In this document: positions 1 to 5,966 of the stretch, piece after piece
Layout: each line of letters starts with the position of its first letter
Numbering within the stretch: the first letter of the stretch is position 1
Source of the DNA: Micavibrio sp.
GTDB lineage: Bacteria > Pseudomonadota > Alphaproteobacteria > Micavibrionales > Micavibrionaceae
Length of the DNA stretch: 6,994 nucleotides
Assembly (NCBI GenBank): GCA_027066695.1
Contig: JAMONE010000205.1
Location: 1 to 6,994 of the forward strand
Reading direction: 5' to 3'
The notes under the pieces: generated by a model
Told to the model about the DNA's origin: nothing
The model's database searches: none
Seen by the model: only the letters and a program-made list of their open reading frames with translations
Program-made: the position numbers and the translations under genes

Positions 1-1
1 A

Positions 2-856
2 GGGCTTGCAGAAATGCTTAAAGGCGGAGTTATAATGGATGTTGTAACTGCCGAGCAAGCCAAAATTGCCGAAGGCGCGGGCGCGATTGCCGTGATGGCG
101 TTAGAGCGCGTTCCCTCTGATATCCGTAAAGATGGCGGTGTTGCTCGTATGAGTCCTCCTGCTCTAATCGAAGAGATCATGGCTGTATCGTCTATTCCTG
201 TTATGGCGAAATGCCGCATCGGTCACTTTGCCGAGGCGCAATTGCTAGAATCTATTGGCGTTGATTATATTGATGAATCCGAAGTGCTAACCCCTGCCGA
301 TGAAGAATATCATATCAATAAGCATGACTATAAAGTGCCGTTCGTTTGCGGCGCGAAAAACCTTGGTGAAGCTTTGCGCCGTATTGGTGAGGGCGCAGCG
401 TTGATGCGCACAAAAGGCGAGCCAGGCACTGGCAATATAGTCGAAGCCGTGCGCCATATGCGCCGCATAAACGCCGAGATCAAACATGTTTGTAATGCAG
501 ATACCGCAGAGCTTATGACCATTGCACGCGATATGGGCGCACCGTTCGAGCTGCTACAACTTGTTCGTAAAGAGGGCAAACTCCCTGTTCCAAATTTTGC
601 CGCTGGTGGAATTGCTACTCCTGCGGATGCTGCTTTATGTATGCAGCTTGGCGCGGAAACTGTATTTGTTGGCTCAGGCATATTCAAATCAGACAATCCC
701 GATAAATTCGCCAAAGCTATCGTTAAAGCCACCGCGCATTTCGATGATCCTGCCATTGTTTTGGAAGCATCCAAAGAGCTTGGCGGCGTTGCCATGCGCG
801 GCACAGAAATCAGCGAAATCGATGAGCCGATGTTAATGGCTAATCGCGGTTGGTGA
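2..856 (+). CDS. pdxS: Pyridoxal 5'-phosphate synthase, PdxS (synthase) subunit, 5'-truncated by the window edge
   Basis: PdxS builds PLP from ribose 5-phosphate, glyceraldehyde 3-phosphate and ammonia delivered by PdxT; in known cases a cytosolic dodecamer of TIM barrels is decorated with PdxT. The frame is open from base 2 (GLAE, then Met at 14). Known PdxS proteins have about a dozen residues before this point, so the ATG at 14 is internal and the true start lies outside the window. Counting from that Met, the catalytic Asp is D9 (IMDV), the first Schiff-base lysine is K66 (VMAKCRIGH) and the second is K134 (RTKGEPGTG). By eye these match D24, K81 and K149 of the Bacillus enzyme. NFAAGG (phosphate binding), VGSGIFKS and the C-terminal RGW are also present. 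The gene looks intact and functional. It heads the PLP/threonine operon; its promoter is not in view. Confidence 0.97.
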   Translation, partial: GLAEMLKGGVIMDVVTAEQAKIAEGAGAIAVMALERVPSDIRKDGGVARMSPPALIEEIMAVSSIPVMAKCRIGHFAEAQLLESIGVDYIDESEVLTPADEEYHINKHDYKVPFVCGAKNLGEALRRIGEGAALMRTKGEPGTGNIVEAVRHMRRINAEIKHVCNADTAELMTIARDMGAPFELLQLVRKEGKLPVPNFAAGGIATPADAALCMQLGAETVFVGSGIFKSDNPDKFAKAIVKATAHFDDPAIVLEASKELGGVAMRGTEISEIDEPMLMANRGW

Positions 857-959
857 TAGTCTTCATAATTTATCTTATTACTTCGTTACTGCGCCCCTTA
901 CGTATATAAAATACGCGGCGTGGCTTGTGCCTTGTACTAAAATAAATTCTTTTGACTAT
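856..959. repeat. Long imperfect palindrome directly after pdxS
   Basis: The outer arms are ATAGTC (856-861) and GACTAT (954-959). The next arms, 867-881 and 934-948, pair at 13 of 15 positions. The centre is CGTAT (901-905) and ATACG (911-915) around a 5-nt loop, with looser G/C-rich pairing between. The left arm starts on the last base of the pdxS stop codon. The whole could fold into a ~100-nt hairpin in the pdxS transcript. It resembles a dispersed palindromic repeat or a stabilising/attenuating 3' structure. No T-run follows it, so it is not a standard terminator. Copy number elsewhere in the genome cannot be seen here. Confidence 0.6.
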
Positions 960-962
960 AAT
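932..962 (+). promoter_or_regulatory. Weak candidate promoter (perfect -10, poor -35)
   Basis: TATAAT at 957-962 is a perfect -10 hexamer. The best -35 is TTGTAC (932-937), a poor match with a long 19-nt spacer. A start near 968 would fall inside the Shine-Dalgarno at 965-969, which argues against normal use. The hexamer also overlaps the end of the palindrome. It could be chance in AT-rich DNA. Confidence 0.2.
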
Positions 963-964
963 AT

Positions 965-969
965 AAGGA
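965..969 (+). promoter_or_regulatory. Shine-Dalgarno of the ancestral pdxT start
   Basis: AAGGA lies 6 nt before GTG at 976, the start of the truncated pdxT copy. The intact pdxT at 1495 has no comparable site. This supports the idea that pdxT translation originally began at 976 and was displaced by the insertion downstream. Confidence 0.6.
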
Positions 970-975
970 TAGTAA

Positions 976-1071
976 GTGTCAAATAAACCAATCATAGGCG
1001 TATTAGCCCTGCAAGGGGCAGTGGAGTTGCATAAAGATTATTTTAATGATATATCTTCTGTAAATTATTGA
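976..1071 (+). pseudogene. pdxT': Truncated 5' copy of pdxT (start plus ~20 codons, then unrelated sequence)
   Basis: From GTG at 976 the reading is V-S-N-K-P-I-I-G-V-L-A-L-Q-G-A-V-E-L-H-K. Residues 4-20 are identical to residues 4-20 of intact PdxT (KPIIGVL...ELHK). After base 1036 the frame continues with D-Y-F-N-D-I-S-S-V-N-Y and stops at TGA 1069-1071, 31 codons in all. The amidotransferase needs the GGES, Cys and His/Glu segments, all absent, so this cannot be a working enzyme. It has a proper SD, so a 31-residue peptide may still be made. Its stop overlaps an ATG at 1071 (TGATG), which could couple translation to the next gene. Confidence 0.85.
985..1036 (+). repeat. Direct repeat, copy 1 of 2 (pdxT codons 4-21)
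   Basis: This 52-bp stretch matches 1504-1555 at 50 positions. The differences are 999 C versus 1518 T (Gly codon) and 1020 A versus 1539 G (Ala codon), both silent third positions. The offset is 519 bp. The two copies diverge on both sides of the core. Confidence 0.95.
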
Positions 1072-1072
1072 T

Positions 1073-1076
1073 GGAG
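1073..1076 (+). promoter_or_regulatory. Shine-Dalgarno deciding the start of the TPR-type gene
   Basis: GGAG is 9 nt before ATG at 1086, the same motif and spacing as before guaB. The in-frame TTG (1068) and ATG (1071) lie before or across this site and have no SD of their own, so 1086 is preferred. Confidence 0.65.
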
Positions 1077-1085
1077 TATAATATT

Positions 1086-1493
1086 ATGAGTAAAATTAGC
1101 GAGTCTTTTTCTAGTATTTTAAAGGGGTATGCCTACGAAATACCTGCTGGAATTTCTGACAAAGTTACTAAAATTATGGAAGATTCTGCCCATATATTAA
1201 ACGGTGCAAGGAATAAAAATGCAGATGAAGACATAGCTAGATATGAAGATCTTATTCAAGAAAATCCTACAAATCCATATCCTTATTTACTTTTAGCATC
1301 TACCTTAGAAGCTATAGATGAAAATGATAAAGCTTTGGAATATTACGAATTGTCTTCTCGTTTCGTTCAAGATCCTATAGAGAAGGGATATATTTTGGAA
1401 AGACAGGGTGCTTGCGCACGTAAAGTAGAGGGAGCTAATGATATTCTTATACAAGCAAAAGCCATGCATACTTATTTAACTCCACAACAGTAA
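1086..1493 (+). CDS. Small TPR-like protein of unknown function inserted in the PLP operon
   Basis: The protein is 135 residues from ATG 1086; earlier in-frame starts at 1071 (ATG) and 1068 (TTG) are possible. Residues ~1-45 look helical, with no signal peptide or membrane segment. Residues ~47-97 fit tetratricopeptide helices. One repeat at ~64-97 has the expected small and hydrophobic positions (PYLLLAS, then DKALEYYE, ending DP), and a partial helix-turn (ARYEDLIQENP) precedes it. A soluble, protein-binding role is inferred; I do not recognise the family. Hand counts of GC over 1081-1440 give about 34%, against roughly half for parts of pdxS, which suggests separate origin. The stop is 1 nt before the pdxT ATG, so its translation probably feeds pdxT. 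It lies inside the duplicated pdxT 5' region. Confidence 0.8.
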   Translation: MSKISESFSSILKGYAYEIPAGISDKVTKIMEDSAHILNGARNKNADEDIARYEDLIQENPTNPYPYLLLASTLEAIDENDKALEYYELSSRFVQDPIEKGYILERQGACARKVEGANDILIQAKAMHTYLTPQQ

Positions 1494-1494
1494 T

Positions 1495-2064
1495 ATGAAA
1501 CAAAAACCAATCATAGGTGTATTAGCCCTGCAAGGGGCGGTGGAGTTGCATAAAGCTCATATCGAGGCTTGCGGAGCTTCATTCATCGCGGTTAAAACGC
1601 CTGCTCAATTCGCATCTGTTGACGCATTTATCCTTCCTGGCGGCGAGAGTACTACCATGCTTAAACTTATCGAGCGTTTTAATCTTTGGGATGTCTTGGT
1701 CGAGCAATTCAGCAAAAAACCCGTATGGGGGATTTGTGCAGGCTCTATATTAATGGCGCAAAGCGTTACTAATCCGACGCAAAAATCATTCGGACTTCTT
1801 CCCATTACTATCCAGCGCAACGGCTATGGCAGGCAGCTTGAGAGTCATCATGCACAAATTCAGGGTTATGAAGTATCTTTCATCCGCGCCCCCGTAATTA
1901 CAAAACTCGACGATAACGTTGAAATTCTGGCTGAATATGACGCTACGCCAGTCTGGGTGCAGACAGGCAATAAAATTGCTTCAACCTTCCATCCCGAGCT
2001 AACAAAACAATATCCCTCACCAATGCATAAGTATTTTGTTGATTTGGTGAAGAAAAACGCCTAA
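1495..2064 (+). CDS. pdxT: Pyridoxal 5'-phosphate synthase, PdxT glutaminase subunit
   Basis: PdxT is a class I glutamine amidotransferase that hydrolyses glutamine and passes ammonia to PdxS. At 189 residues it is normal length. Family motifs are in order: GVLALQG at 8-14, GGES at 49-52, the nucleophile C81 in GICAGS, RNGYGRQ at 108-114, RAP at 131-133, and the His/Glu pair H166 and E168 in FHPE. All catalytic residues are present. The start lacks a recognisable SD and lies 1 nt after the stop of the TPR-type gene, so initiation probably depends on translational coupling. The first 21 codons overlap the repeated core, and codons 1-3 differ from those of the truncated copy, so the N-terminus may be a replacement rather than the original. 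thrC follows after 10 nt. Confidence 0.97.
   Translation: MKQKPIIGVLALQGAVELHKAHIEACGASFIAVKTPAQFASVDAFILPGGESTTMLKLIERFNLWDVLVEQFSKKPVWGICAGSILMAQSVTNPTQKSFGLLPITIQRNGYGRQLESHHAQIQGYEVSFIRAPVITKLDDNVEILAEYDATPVWVQTGNKIASTFHPELTKQYPSPMHKYFVDLVKKNA
1504..1555 (+). repeat. Direct repeat, copy 2 of 2 (start of intact pdxT)
   Basis: This is the partner of 985-1036, identical at 50 of 52 positions. Upstream of the core the copies read ATGAAACAA here against GTGTCAAAT there. Downstream this copy continues with normal PdxT codons (A-H-I-E-A-C-G). Confidence 0.95.
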
Positions 2065-2074
2065 AACTGCCTCC

Positions 2075-3487
2075 ATGATAAAATATATCTCAACGCGCGG
2101 CGCTCTTTCATCAAAAAACACGCCACAAACATTCGAACAAGTCCTGCTTAGCGGGCTTGCGCCTGATGGCGGGCTTTATGTGCCTGAAACATTCCCGCAA
2201 ATTGATTTGGCTAGCCTTAAGGGTAAATCCTACGAGGAAATCGCAGAAATAGTGATGTATCCATTTGTTGAAGGCTCTATCGAACGTGGGGACTTCAAGC
2301 AGATAATCAAGGAAACCTACGCTACTTTCCGCCATGAAGATGTAACGCCGCTTCACCATTTAGAAAATTATATGGATGGTAATATCTATATTATGGAGCA
2401 ATTTCACGGCCCTACAATCGCATTTAAAGACGTAGCATTACAGCTTCTCGGGCGTTTGTTCGATCATGTTCTGAAAAAACGTGACGAGCGCGTAACTATT
2501 GTTGGTGCGACCTCGGGCGATACAGGATCAGCCGCGATAGAAGGGTGCAAATCATGCGATAATATCGACATATTTATCCTACATCCTAAGGGCAGAGTAT
2601 CAGACGTTCAGCGCAAGCAAATGACCACTGTGAATGCGCCAAATGTCCATAATATAGCGATCGAAGGAATGTTTGATGATTGTCAGAACATGGTTAAGGC
2701 TATGTTTAATGATGAGCAGTTCAGAAGCAGTGTTAACCTCTCAGCCGTAAATTCTATTAATTGGGCGCGGATTATGGCGCAGATTGTTTATTATTTTGCG
2801 ACGGCCATAAAACTTGGCGCACCTGAAAAAGATGTATCCTTTGTCGTGCCGACTGGTAATTTTGGCAATGTATTTGCTGCTTATTGTGCGCGTAATATGG
2901 GATTGCCGATCAAAAATCTTTGTATCTCTACAAATAAAAATGACATTCTGACTCGCTTTTTCGAGAGCGGCTCTATGACGCTTGGCGATGCTTATTCAAC
3001 AATAACGCCATCTATGGATATTCAGATTTCCAGTAATTTTGAGCGATATTTGTTTGATCTGCTAGGGCGGGATGCTAAAAAATTATCCGAAGCTATGAAT
3101 GAGTTTAAAGAAACTGGTAATATTACGCTCGGCGGTGATCTTCTTGAAAAAGCACGTGAGCAATTTACAGCCAGCCGTGCGACAGACGCGCAAACGCTTG
3201 CCTTTATTAAGGAATGCCATGATGCTACAGGCTATATTCTTGATCCGCATACGGCAGTTGGCATGGCAGGAGCAAAGCAGCTAGCCGCTAAGACTGACGG
3301 CGCAGTTGTGCTGCTAGCCACCGCTCACCCTGCGAAATTCCCTGATGCGGTTGAAAAAGCCATAGGCCTGCGTCCGCCTCTACCCGCTCATTTATCAGAC
3401 CTAATGTCGCGCGAAGAATTCATGAGCGAGCAGTCAAATGATCTGAAGCTTGTGCAAGATTTTGTGTTGGAGCATACGCGGGTTTGA
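2075..3487 (+). CDS. thrC: Threonine synthase
   Basis: ThrC converts O-phosphohomoserine to threonine and phosphate using PLP, the last step of threonine synthesis. The 470-residue protein starts with the typical YISTRG (residues 4-9), followed by DGGLYVPE (31-38). The PLP lysine is K118 in IAFKDVA. GATSGDTGSAA (144-154) and PTGNFGN (259-265) are the cofactor-phosphate and fold-type II motifs, and NSINWAR (226-232) is also characteristic. The length suits the longer ThrC class common in alphaproteobacteria. The start at 2075 is set by the conserved N-terminus; there is no strong SD, and the 10-nt gap after pdxT suggests coupling. It is the last gene of the operon, converging on guaB with 78 bp between stops. 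The frame is intact. Confidence 0.97.
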   Translation: MIKYISTRGALSSKNTPQTFEQVLLSGLAPDGGLYVPETFPQIDLASLKGKSYEEIAEIVMYPFVEGSIERGDFKQIIKETYATFRHEDVTPLHHLENYMDGNIYIMEQFHGPTIAFKDVALQLLGRLFDHVLKKRDERVTIVGATSGDTGSAAIEGCKSCDNIDIFILHPKGRVSDVQRKQMTTVNAPNVHNIAIEGMFDDCQNMVKAMFNDEQFRSSVNLSAVNSINWARIMAQIVYYFATAIKLGAPEKDVSFVVPTGNFGNVFAAYCARNMGLPIKNLCISTNKNDILTRFFESGSMTLGDAYSTITPSMDIQISSNFERYLFDLLGRDAKKLSEAMNEFKETGNITLGGDLLEKAREQFTASRATDAQTLAFIKECHDATGYILDPHTAVGMAGAKQLAAKTDGAVVLLATAHPAKFPDAVEKAIGLRPPLPAHLSDLMSREEFMSEQSNDLKLVQDFVLEHTRV

Positions 3488-3539
3488 AATATTTCATAGA
3501 TAACACGGTCTTGTCCGCATGATCCACAAGATGCCTGAA

Positions 3540-3581
3540 CCGCAGAGTCGAGGAAAATATTATTGTTATGACTCTGTACGG
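3540..3581. repeat. Inverted repeat between and into the guaB 3' end
   Basis: CAGAGTC (3543-3549) pairs perfectly with GACTCTG (3570-3576). CCG (3540-3542) and CGG (3579-3581) add three pairs beyond a 2-nt bulge, around a 20-nt AT-rich loop. It lies where thrC and guaB transcripts converge and includes the last codons of guaB. Neither strand has a T-run after the stem, so a terminator role is weakly supported. No better terminator was seen in the 78-bp gap. Confidence 0.35.
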
Positions 3582-5050
3582 TAATTCGGAGCTTCGCGGG
3601 TGATTGTTACGTCATGAACGTGGGATTCCTTAAAGCCTGCGCCAGTCATGCGGATAAATTCTGTATTTTCACGCATATCTTGAATAGTAGTAGAGCCAGT
3701 ATAGCCCATAGAAGCGCGTAAGCCGCCAACCATTTGATGAATTACATTAGAAATAGACCCTTTATAAGGAACGCGCCCTTCAATGCCCTCGGGTACTAGT
3801 TTATTGCTTTGATTGACGTTGCCTTGGAAATAACGATCAGCCGAGCCTTTAACCATTGCCCCGACGCTTCCCATACCGCGATATGATTTGTAAGAACGGC
3901 CTTGATACAATATCACCTCACCTGGAGCTTCGTCTGTTCCTGCAAATATTCCGCCCATCATGGCTGCGCTTGCACCTGCGGCGATTGCCTTGGCAAAATC
4001 ACCTGAATATTTAATACCGCCATCCGCAATAACAGGAATGCCCTTTTTATCACATACCGCAACAACATCCATAATAGCAGTAAGCTGCGGTACGCCAACG
4101 CCTGCGACAATGCGCGTTGTGCAAATAGAACCTGGACCAATACCAACTTTAACTGAATTTGCCCCCGCTTGAATAAGTGCAAGCGCGGCTGCGCCAGTTG
4201 CAACATTACCTGCCATAATTTGAAGGTCTTTATTCTCACGGCGAATTTGCGCAACCGTGTCAAGAACGGCTCTTGAGTGGCCATGGGCGGTATCTACCAC
4301 TACTACGTCCAGTCCAGCTTCGGCCAAAGCGGCGGCACGCTGAATCCCATTAACATCGCCAGTACCAACCGCAGCCCCAGCGCGCAGGCGATCACCAGAG
4401 TCTTTAGTGGCATTAGGAAACAGCTTGGACTTTTCAATATCCTTAACCGTCATCAAGCCAATGCAGTTATTTGCATCATCAACAATAAGTAATTTTTCAA
4501 TGCGATGTTTATGAAGTAATTTTTTTGCTTCTTCTTTGGAGATATCCGCTGTGACTTTCACAAGATTTTCATGCGTCATCAATTCTTTAACGGGTTGATC
4601 TGGATTTTCTGCAAAACGCACATCGCGATTTGTTAAAATACCAACCAACAAGCCGCTTTTTTCTGTAACAGGAATACCCGATATTTTATATTTATGCATA
4701 AGCTTAAGCGCAGCTTCCAATGTCTGCTCAGGGCGGATAGTTATGGGATCAAGCACCATTGCAGATTCAAAACGCTTTACCTTACGAACCATTTTAGCTT
4801 GCTCTTCGATCTCCATATTTCGGTGCATAATACCAAGGCCGCCATTTTGCGCCATAGCTATCGCCATTTCTACGCTGGTAACAGTATCCATAGCAGCAGA
4901 AAGAATTGGAATATTAAGTGTAATATCTTGCGTTAGCCTAGTAGAGGTATCAACCTGATTAGGCTGGATTTCAGATGCTCCAGGGACTAATAGCACATCA
5001 TCAAAAGTCAGTGCTTCGCGAATTTTTGTGGAATCTTTAGTACGAGCCAT
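3566..5050 (-). CDS. guaB: Inosine-5'-monophosphate dehydrogenase
   Basis: GuaB oxidises IMP to XMP with NAD+, the committed step to guanine nucleotides. Read from MARTKD (ATG at 5050) it is 494 residues, normal for the bacterial enzyme. The N-terminal barrel part has LTFDDVLLVP (14-23), SAAMDT (51-56) and NGGLGIMHRNM (69-79). Two CBS domains occupy ~97-210 (SGIPVTE, GILTNRDVRF, LMTVKDIEKS). The catalytic loop GPGSICTTR places the nucleophile at C310. GGIKYSGD (344-351) is phosphate binding, and the flap dyad is R426/Y429 in EGRVPYKG. Everything needed is present. A TTG at 5065 would add five residues, but GGAG 9 nt before 5050 favours the shorter start. It has its own upstream region and is not joined to guaA here. 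Confidence 0.98.
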   Translation of the reverse strand: MARTKDSTKIREALTFDDVLLVPGASEIQPNQVDTSTRLTQDITLNIPILSAAMDTVTSVEMAIAMAQNGGLGIMHRNMEIEEQAKMVRKVKRFESAMVLDPITIRPEQTLEAALKLMHKYKISGIPVTEKSGLLVGILTNRDVRFAENPDQPVKELMTHENLVKVTADISKEEAKKLLHKHRIEKLLIVDDANNCIGLMTVKDIEKSKLFPNATKDSGDRLRAGAAVGTGDVNGIQRAAALAEAGLDVVVVDTAHGHSRAVLDTVAQIRRENKDLQIMAGNVATGAAALALIQAGANSVKVGIGPGSICTTRIVAGVGVPQLTAIMDVVAVCDKKGIPVIADGGIKYSGDFAKAIAAGASAAMMGGIFAGTDEAPGEVILYQGRSYKSYRGMGSVGAMVKGSADRYFQGNVNQSNKLVPEGIEGRVPYKGSISNVIHQMVGGLRASMGYTGSTTIQDMRENTEFIRMTGAGFKESHVHDVTITREAPNYRTES

Positions 5051-5059
5051 AATGCAAAT

Positions 5060-5063
5060 CTCC
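5060..5063 (-). promoter_or_regulatory. Shine-Dalgarno of guaB
   Basis: GGAG on the minus strand, with 9 nt to ATG at 5050. It overlaps the alternative TTG start (5065-5063) and so decides for the 494-residue product. Confidence 0.75.
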
Positions 5064-5096
5064 AATACCTAATATATGAACGAAATTTGCAAGTGA

Positions 5097-5124
5097 GTTA
5101 TAGCGTATTTTTTATAAAAGTAAA
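5097..5124 (-). promoter_or_regulatory. Candidate sigma-70 promoter of guaB
   Basis: On the minus strand, TTTACT (5124-5119, 4 of 6 against TTGACA) and TATAAC (5102-5097, 5 of 6 against TATAAT) are separated by 16 nt. Transcription would start near 5090, giving a ~40-nt leader. The surrounding DNA is very AT-rich, so chance matches are easy. No operator or riboswitch was recognised. Confidence 0.45.
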
Positions 5125-5211
5125 GTTTGAAAAGCTTAAATAATTAAAAACTATATAAAATTACTACATAAAGTAAGAGTTTCTTATTGTTTTACGTATA
5201 TTATTGAGGCT

Positions 5212-5244
5212 ATGGCTATGAAAAACAAAGGCCGTGAAAAATAA
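5212..5244 (+). other. Possible 8-10 codon upstream ORF before the 181-residue gene
   Basis: ATG at 5218 (or in-frame ATG at 5212) encodes MKNKGREK (or MAMKNKGREK) and stops at TAA 5242-5244, 26 nt before the next gene. GAGG at 5206-5209 lies 8 nt before 5218, a better SD than the one before 5271. It may be a leader peptide or chance. No runs of one regulatory amino acid and no attenuator hairpin were seen. The rest of 5125-5211 is AT-rich with no convincing promoter. Confidence 0.2.
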
Positions 5245-5270
5245 ACGATCAAGTAAAATGGAAAAATAAA

Positions 5271-5816
5271 ATGATACCACGCAGCAATATAGCTAGCATG
5301 TATGTAAGAATAACGGGCGAAAGCTCGCTTCTTTACATGGCGCAAAGCAATTTACTTGCTAATTTAGATCGCATCAGCAAAGTTAGAACTCACACATTCA
5401 TATCGAATAATGCCCAAACAGAATTTGGAATTAGCAGGAATTTCGGGCATGAAAGACATTATAGCTGGGAAGACACTATTATTGACTGCCGTAATAATCC
5501 AACTTTAATTAATAGTGAAATTTTAAAAGAATTTGATGAAATAATTTCTGAAAATATGCGTTTTCAACGTTTTAAAACCAATATAGAAGAAAAAATGGGC
5601 GGCTTTATCGAAGTAAAGCCATTTTACAGCATATTATTTGGTGAAGAAAATATGCGCTATAATATCAAACGCTCGTCAAAGATAGAGGATTTCGACATTA
5701 TCCGCGTCGGCATTAAATTATGTGCCGATAGTGATGAAATATTCAAGCAAGGAATCAAAATTTTGCATGCGCATGAAAACCCCTTCAATATCAGAAAACC
5801 TTTAATACATGCGTAA
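5271..5816 (+). CDS. Hypothetical protein, 181 residues, unrecognised
   Basis: I do not recognise this family. ATG 5271 is the only in-frame ATG before the upstream in-frame TGA at 5235. A weak SD (GGA, 5260-5262) sits 8 nt away. The protein looks soluble: no signal peptide, no membrane span, mixed helix and strand. Residues 80-110 are charged and probably helical (EILKEFDEII, FKTNIEEK). Later hydrophobic stretches such as GGFIEVKPFYSILFG and DIIRVGIKLC look like strands. No catalytic motif stands out. Base composition is AT-rich, down to about 22% GC at 5521-5580. It stands alone, divergent from guaB, with repeats downstream. The long open frame and an SD make a real gene likely, but it could be lineage-restricted or acquired. 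Confidence 0.7.
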   Translation: MIPRSNIASMYVRITGESSLLYMAQSNLLANLDRISKVRTHTFISNNAQTEFGISRNFGHERHYSWEDTIIDCRNNPTLINSEILKEFDEIISENMRFQRFKTNIEEKMGGFIEVKPFYSILFGEENMRYNIKRSSKIEDFDIIRVGIKLCADSDEIFKQGIKILHAHENPFNIRKPLIHA

Positions 5817-5819
5817 GCC
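5808..5819 (+). repeat. 12-bp direct repeat, copy 1 (CATGCGTAAGCC)
   Basis: Covers the last codons and stop of the 181-residue gene. It is identical to 6103-6114. The two copies bracket the repeat-filled gap, with 283 bp between them. Confidence 0.6.
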
Positions 5820-5859
5820 TTTAATCTTTTTCGGGTTAATTCCTCGCCCCTTGGCACGT

Positions 5860-5937
5860 TTTGTCATTGCGACCCTCGTGGAAACGGGGGGAAGCAATCT
5901 AGATTGCCGCGTAGCTACGCTTCCTCATGATGACAAA
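5860..5937. repeat. Palindromic intergenic repeat A (GTCATTGCGA type)
   Basis: The ends TTTGTCAT (5860-5867) and ATGACAAA (5930-5937) are perfect inverted repeats. The centre GCAATCTAGATTGC (5894-5907) is a perfect 14-bp palindrome. The arms between them pair only in part. It lies in the gene-free stretch 5817-6118. From memory, similar GTCATTGCGA...ATGAC palindromes are dispersed in many proteobacterial genomes; which family this belongs to is inference. It encodes no protein. Confidence 0.75.
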
Positions 5938-5966
5938 TATAGTAACTTAAATTAGAAATCACACAA

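Larger units (their letters stand above)
1037..1555 (+). mobile_element. Candidate 519-bp inserted unit carrying a TPR-type gene and a replacement pdxT 5' end
   Basis: The sequence shows a 52-bp direct repeat of pdxT coding DNA at each end of a short AT-rich segment holding a single ORF, between pdxS and intact pdxT. The left copy has the SD-GTG flank and the right copy continues into intact pdxT. This is the arrangement expected if a circle or donor segment (ORF, ATG start, core) recombined with native pdxT through the core. No transposase, integrase, terminal inverted repeats or short target-site duplication is visible. A partial tandem duplication with later divergence, or recombination with a relative's operon, would look similar. 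Boundaries can slide anywhere within the core. Confidence 0.4.

Noticed and set aside
328..804. 158-codon open frame antisense to pdxS
   Set aside because: It lies wholly within a well-conserved pdxS frame and its translation is low-complexity Ser/Ala/Pro-rich, typical of a shadow frame.
898..908. TTACGTATATA shared with 6823-6833 and, in part, with 5192-5201
   Set aside because: The second copy is coding sequence of the glycosyltransferase and the matches do not extend. It is probably chance in AT-rich DNA.
1077..1082. TATAAT as a -10 box for the TPR-type gene
   Set aside because: It falls between the SD and the ATG, so a transcript from it would start inside or after the start codon, and there is no -35 upstream.
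3540..3581. Rho-independent terminator between thrC and guaB
   Set aside because: The 7+3 bp stem has a bulge and a 20-nt loop, and neither strand has a U-tract after it. It was kept only as an inverted repeat.
3958..4284. 108-codon frame overlapping guaB on the same strand, and plus-strand frames at 3960-4172, 4277-4492 and 4694-4958
   Set aside because: All overlap intact guaB coding sequence, have no SD support and show no recognisable protein features.
5051..5270. Riboswitch or purine operator upstream of guaB
   Set aside because: No G-rich aptamer core or conserved palindrome was found; the stretch is AT-rich and otherwise featureless apart from a candidate promoter and a mini-ORF.
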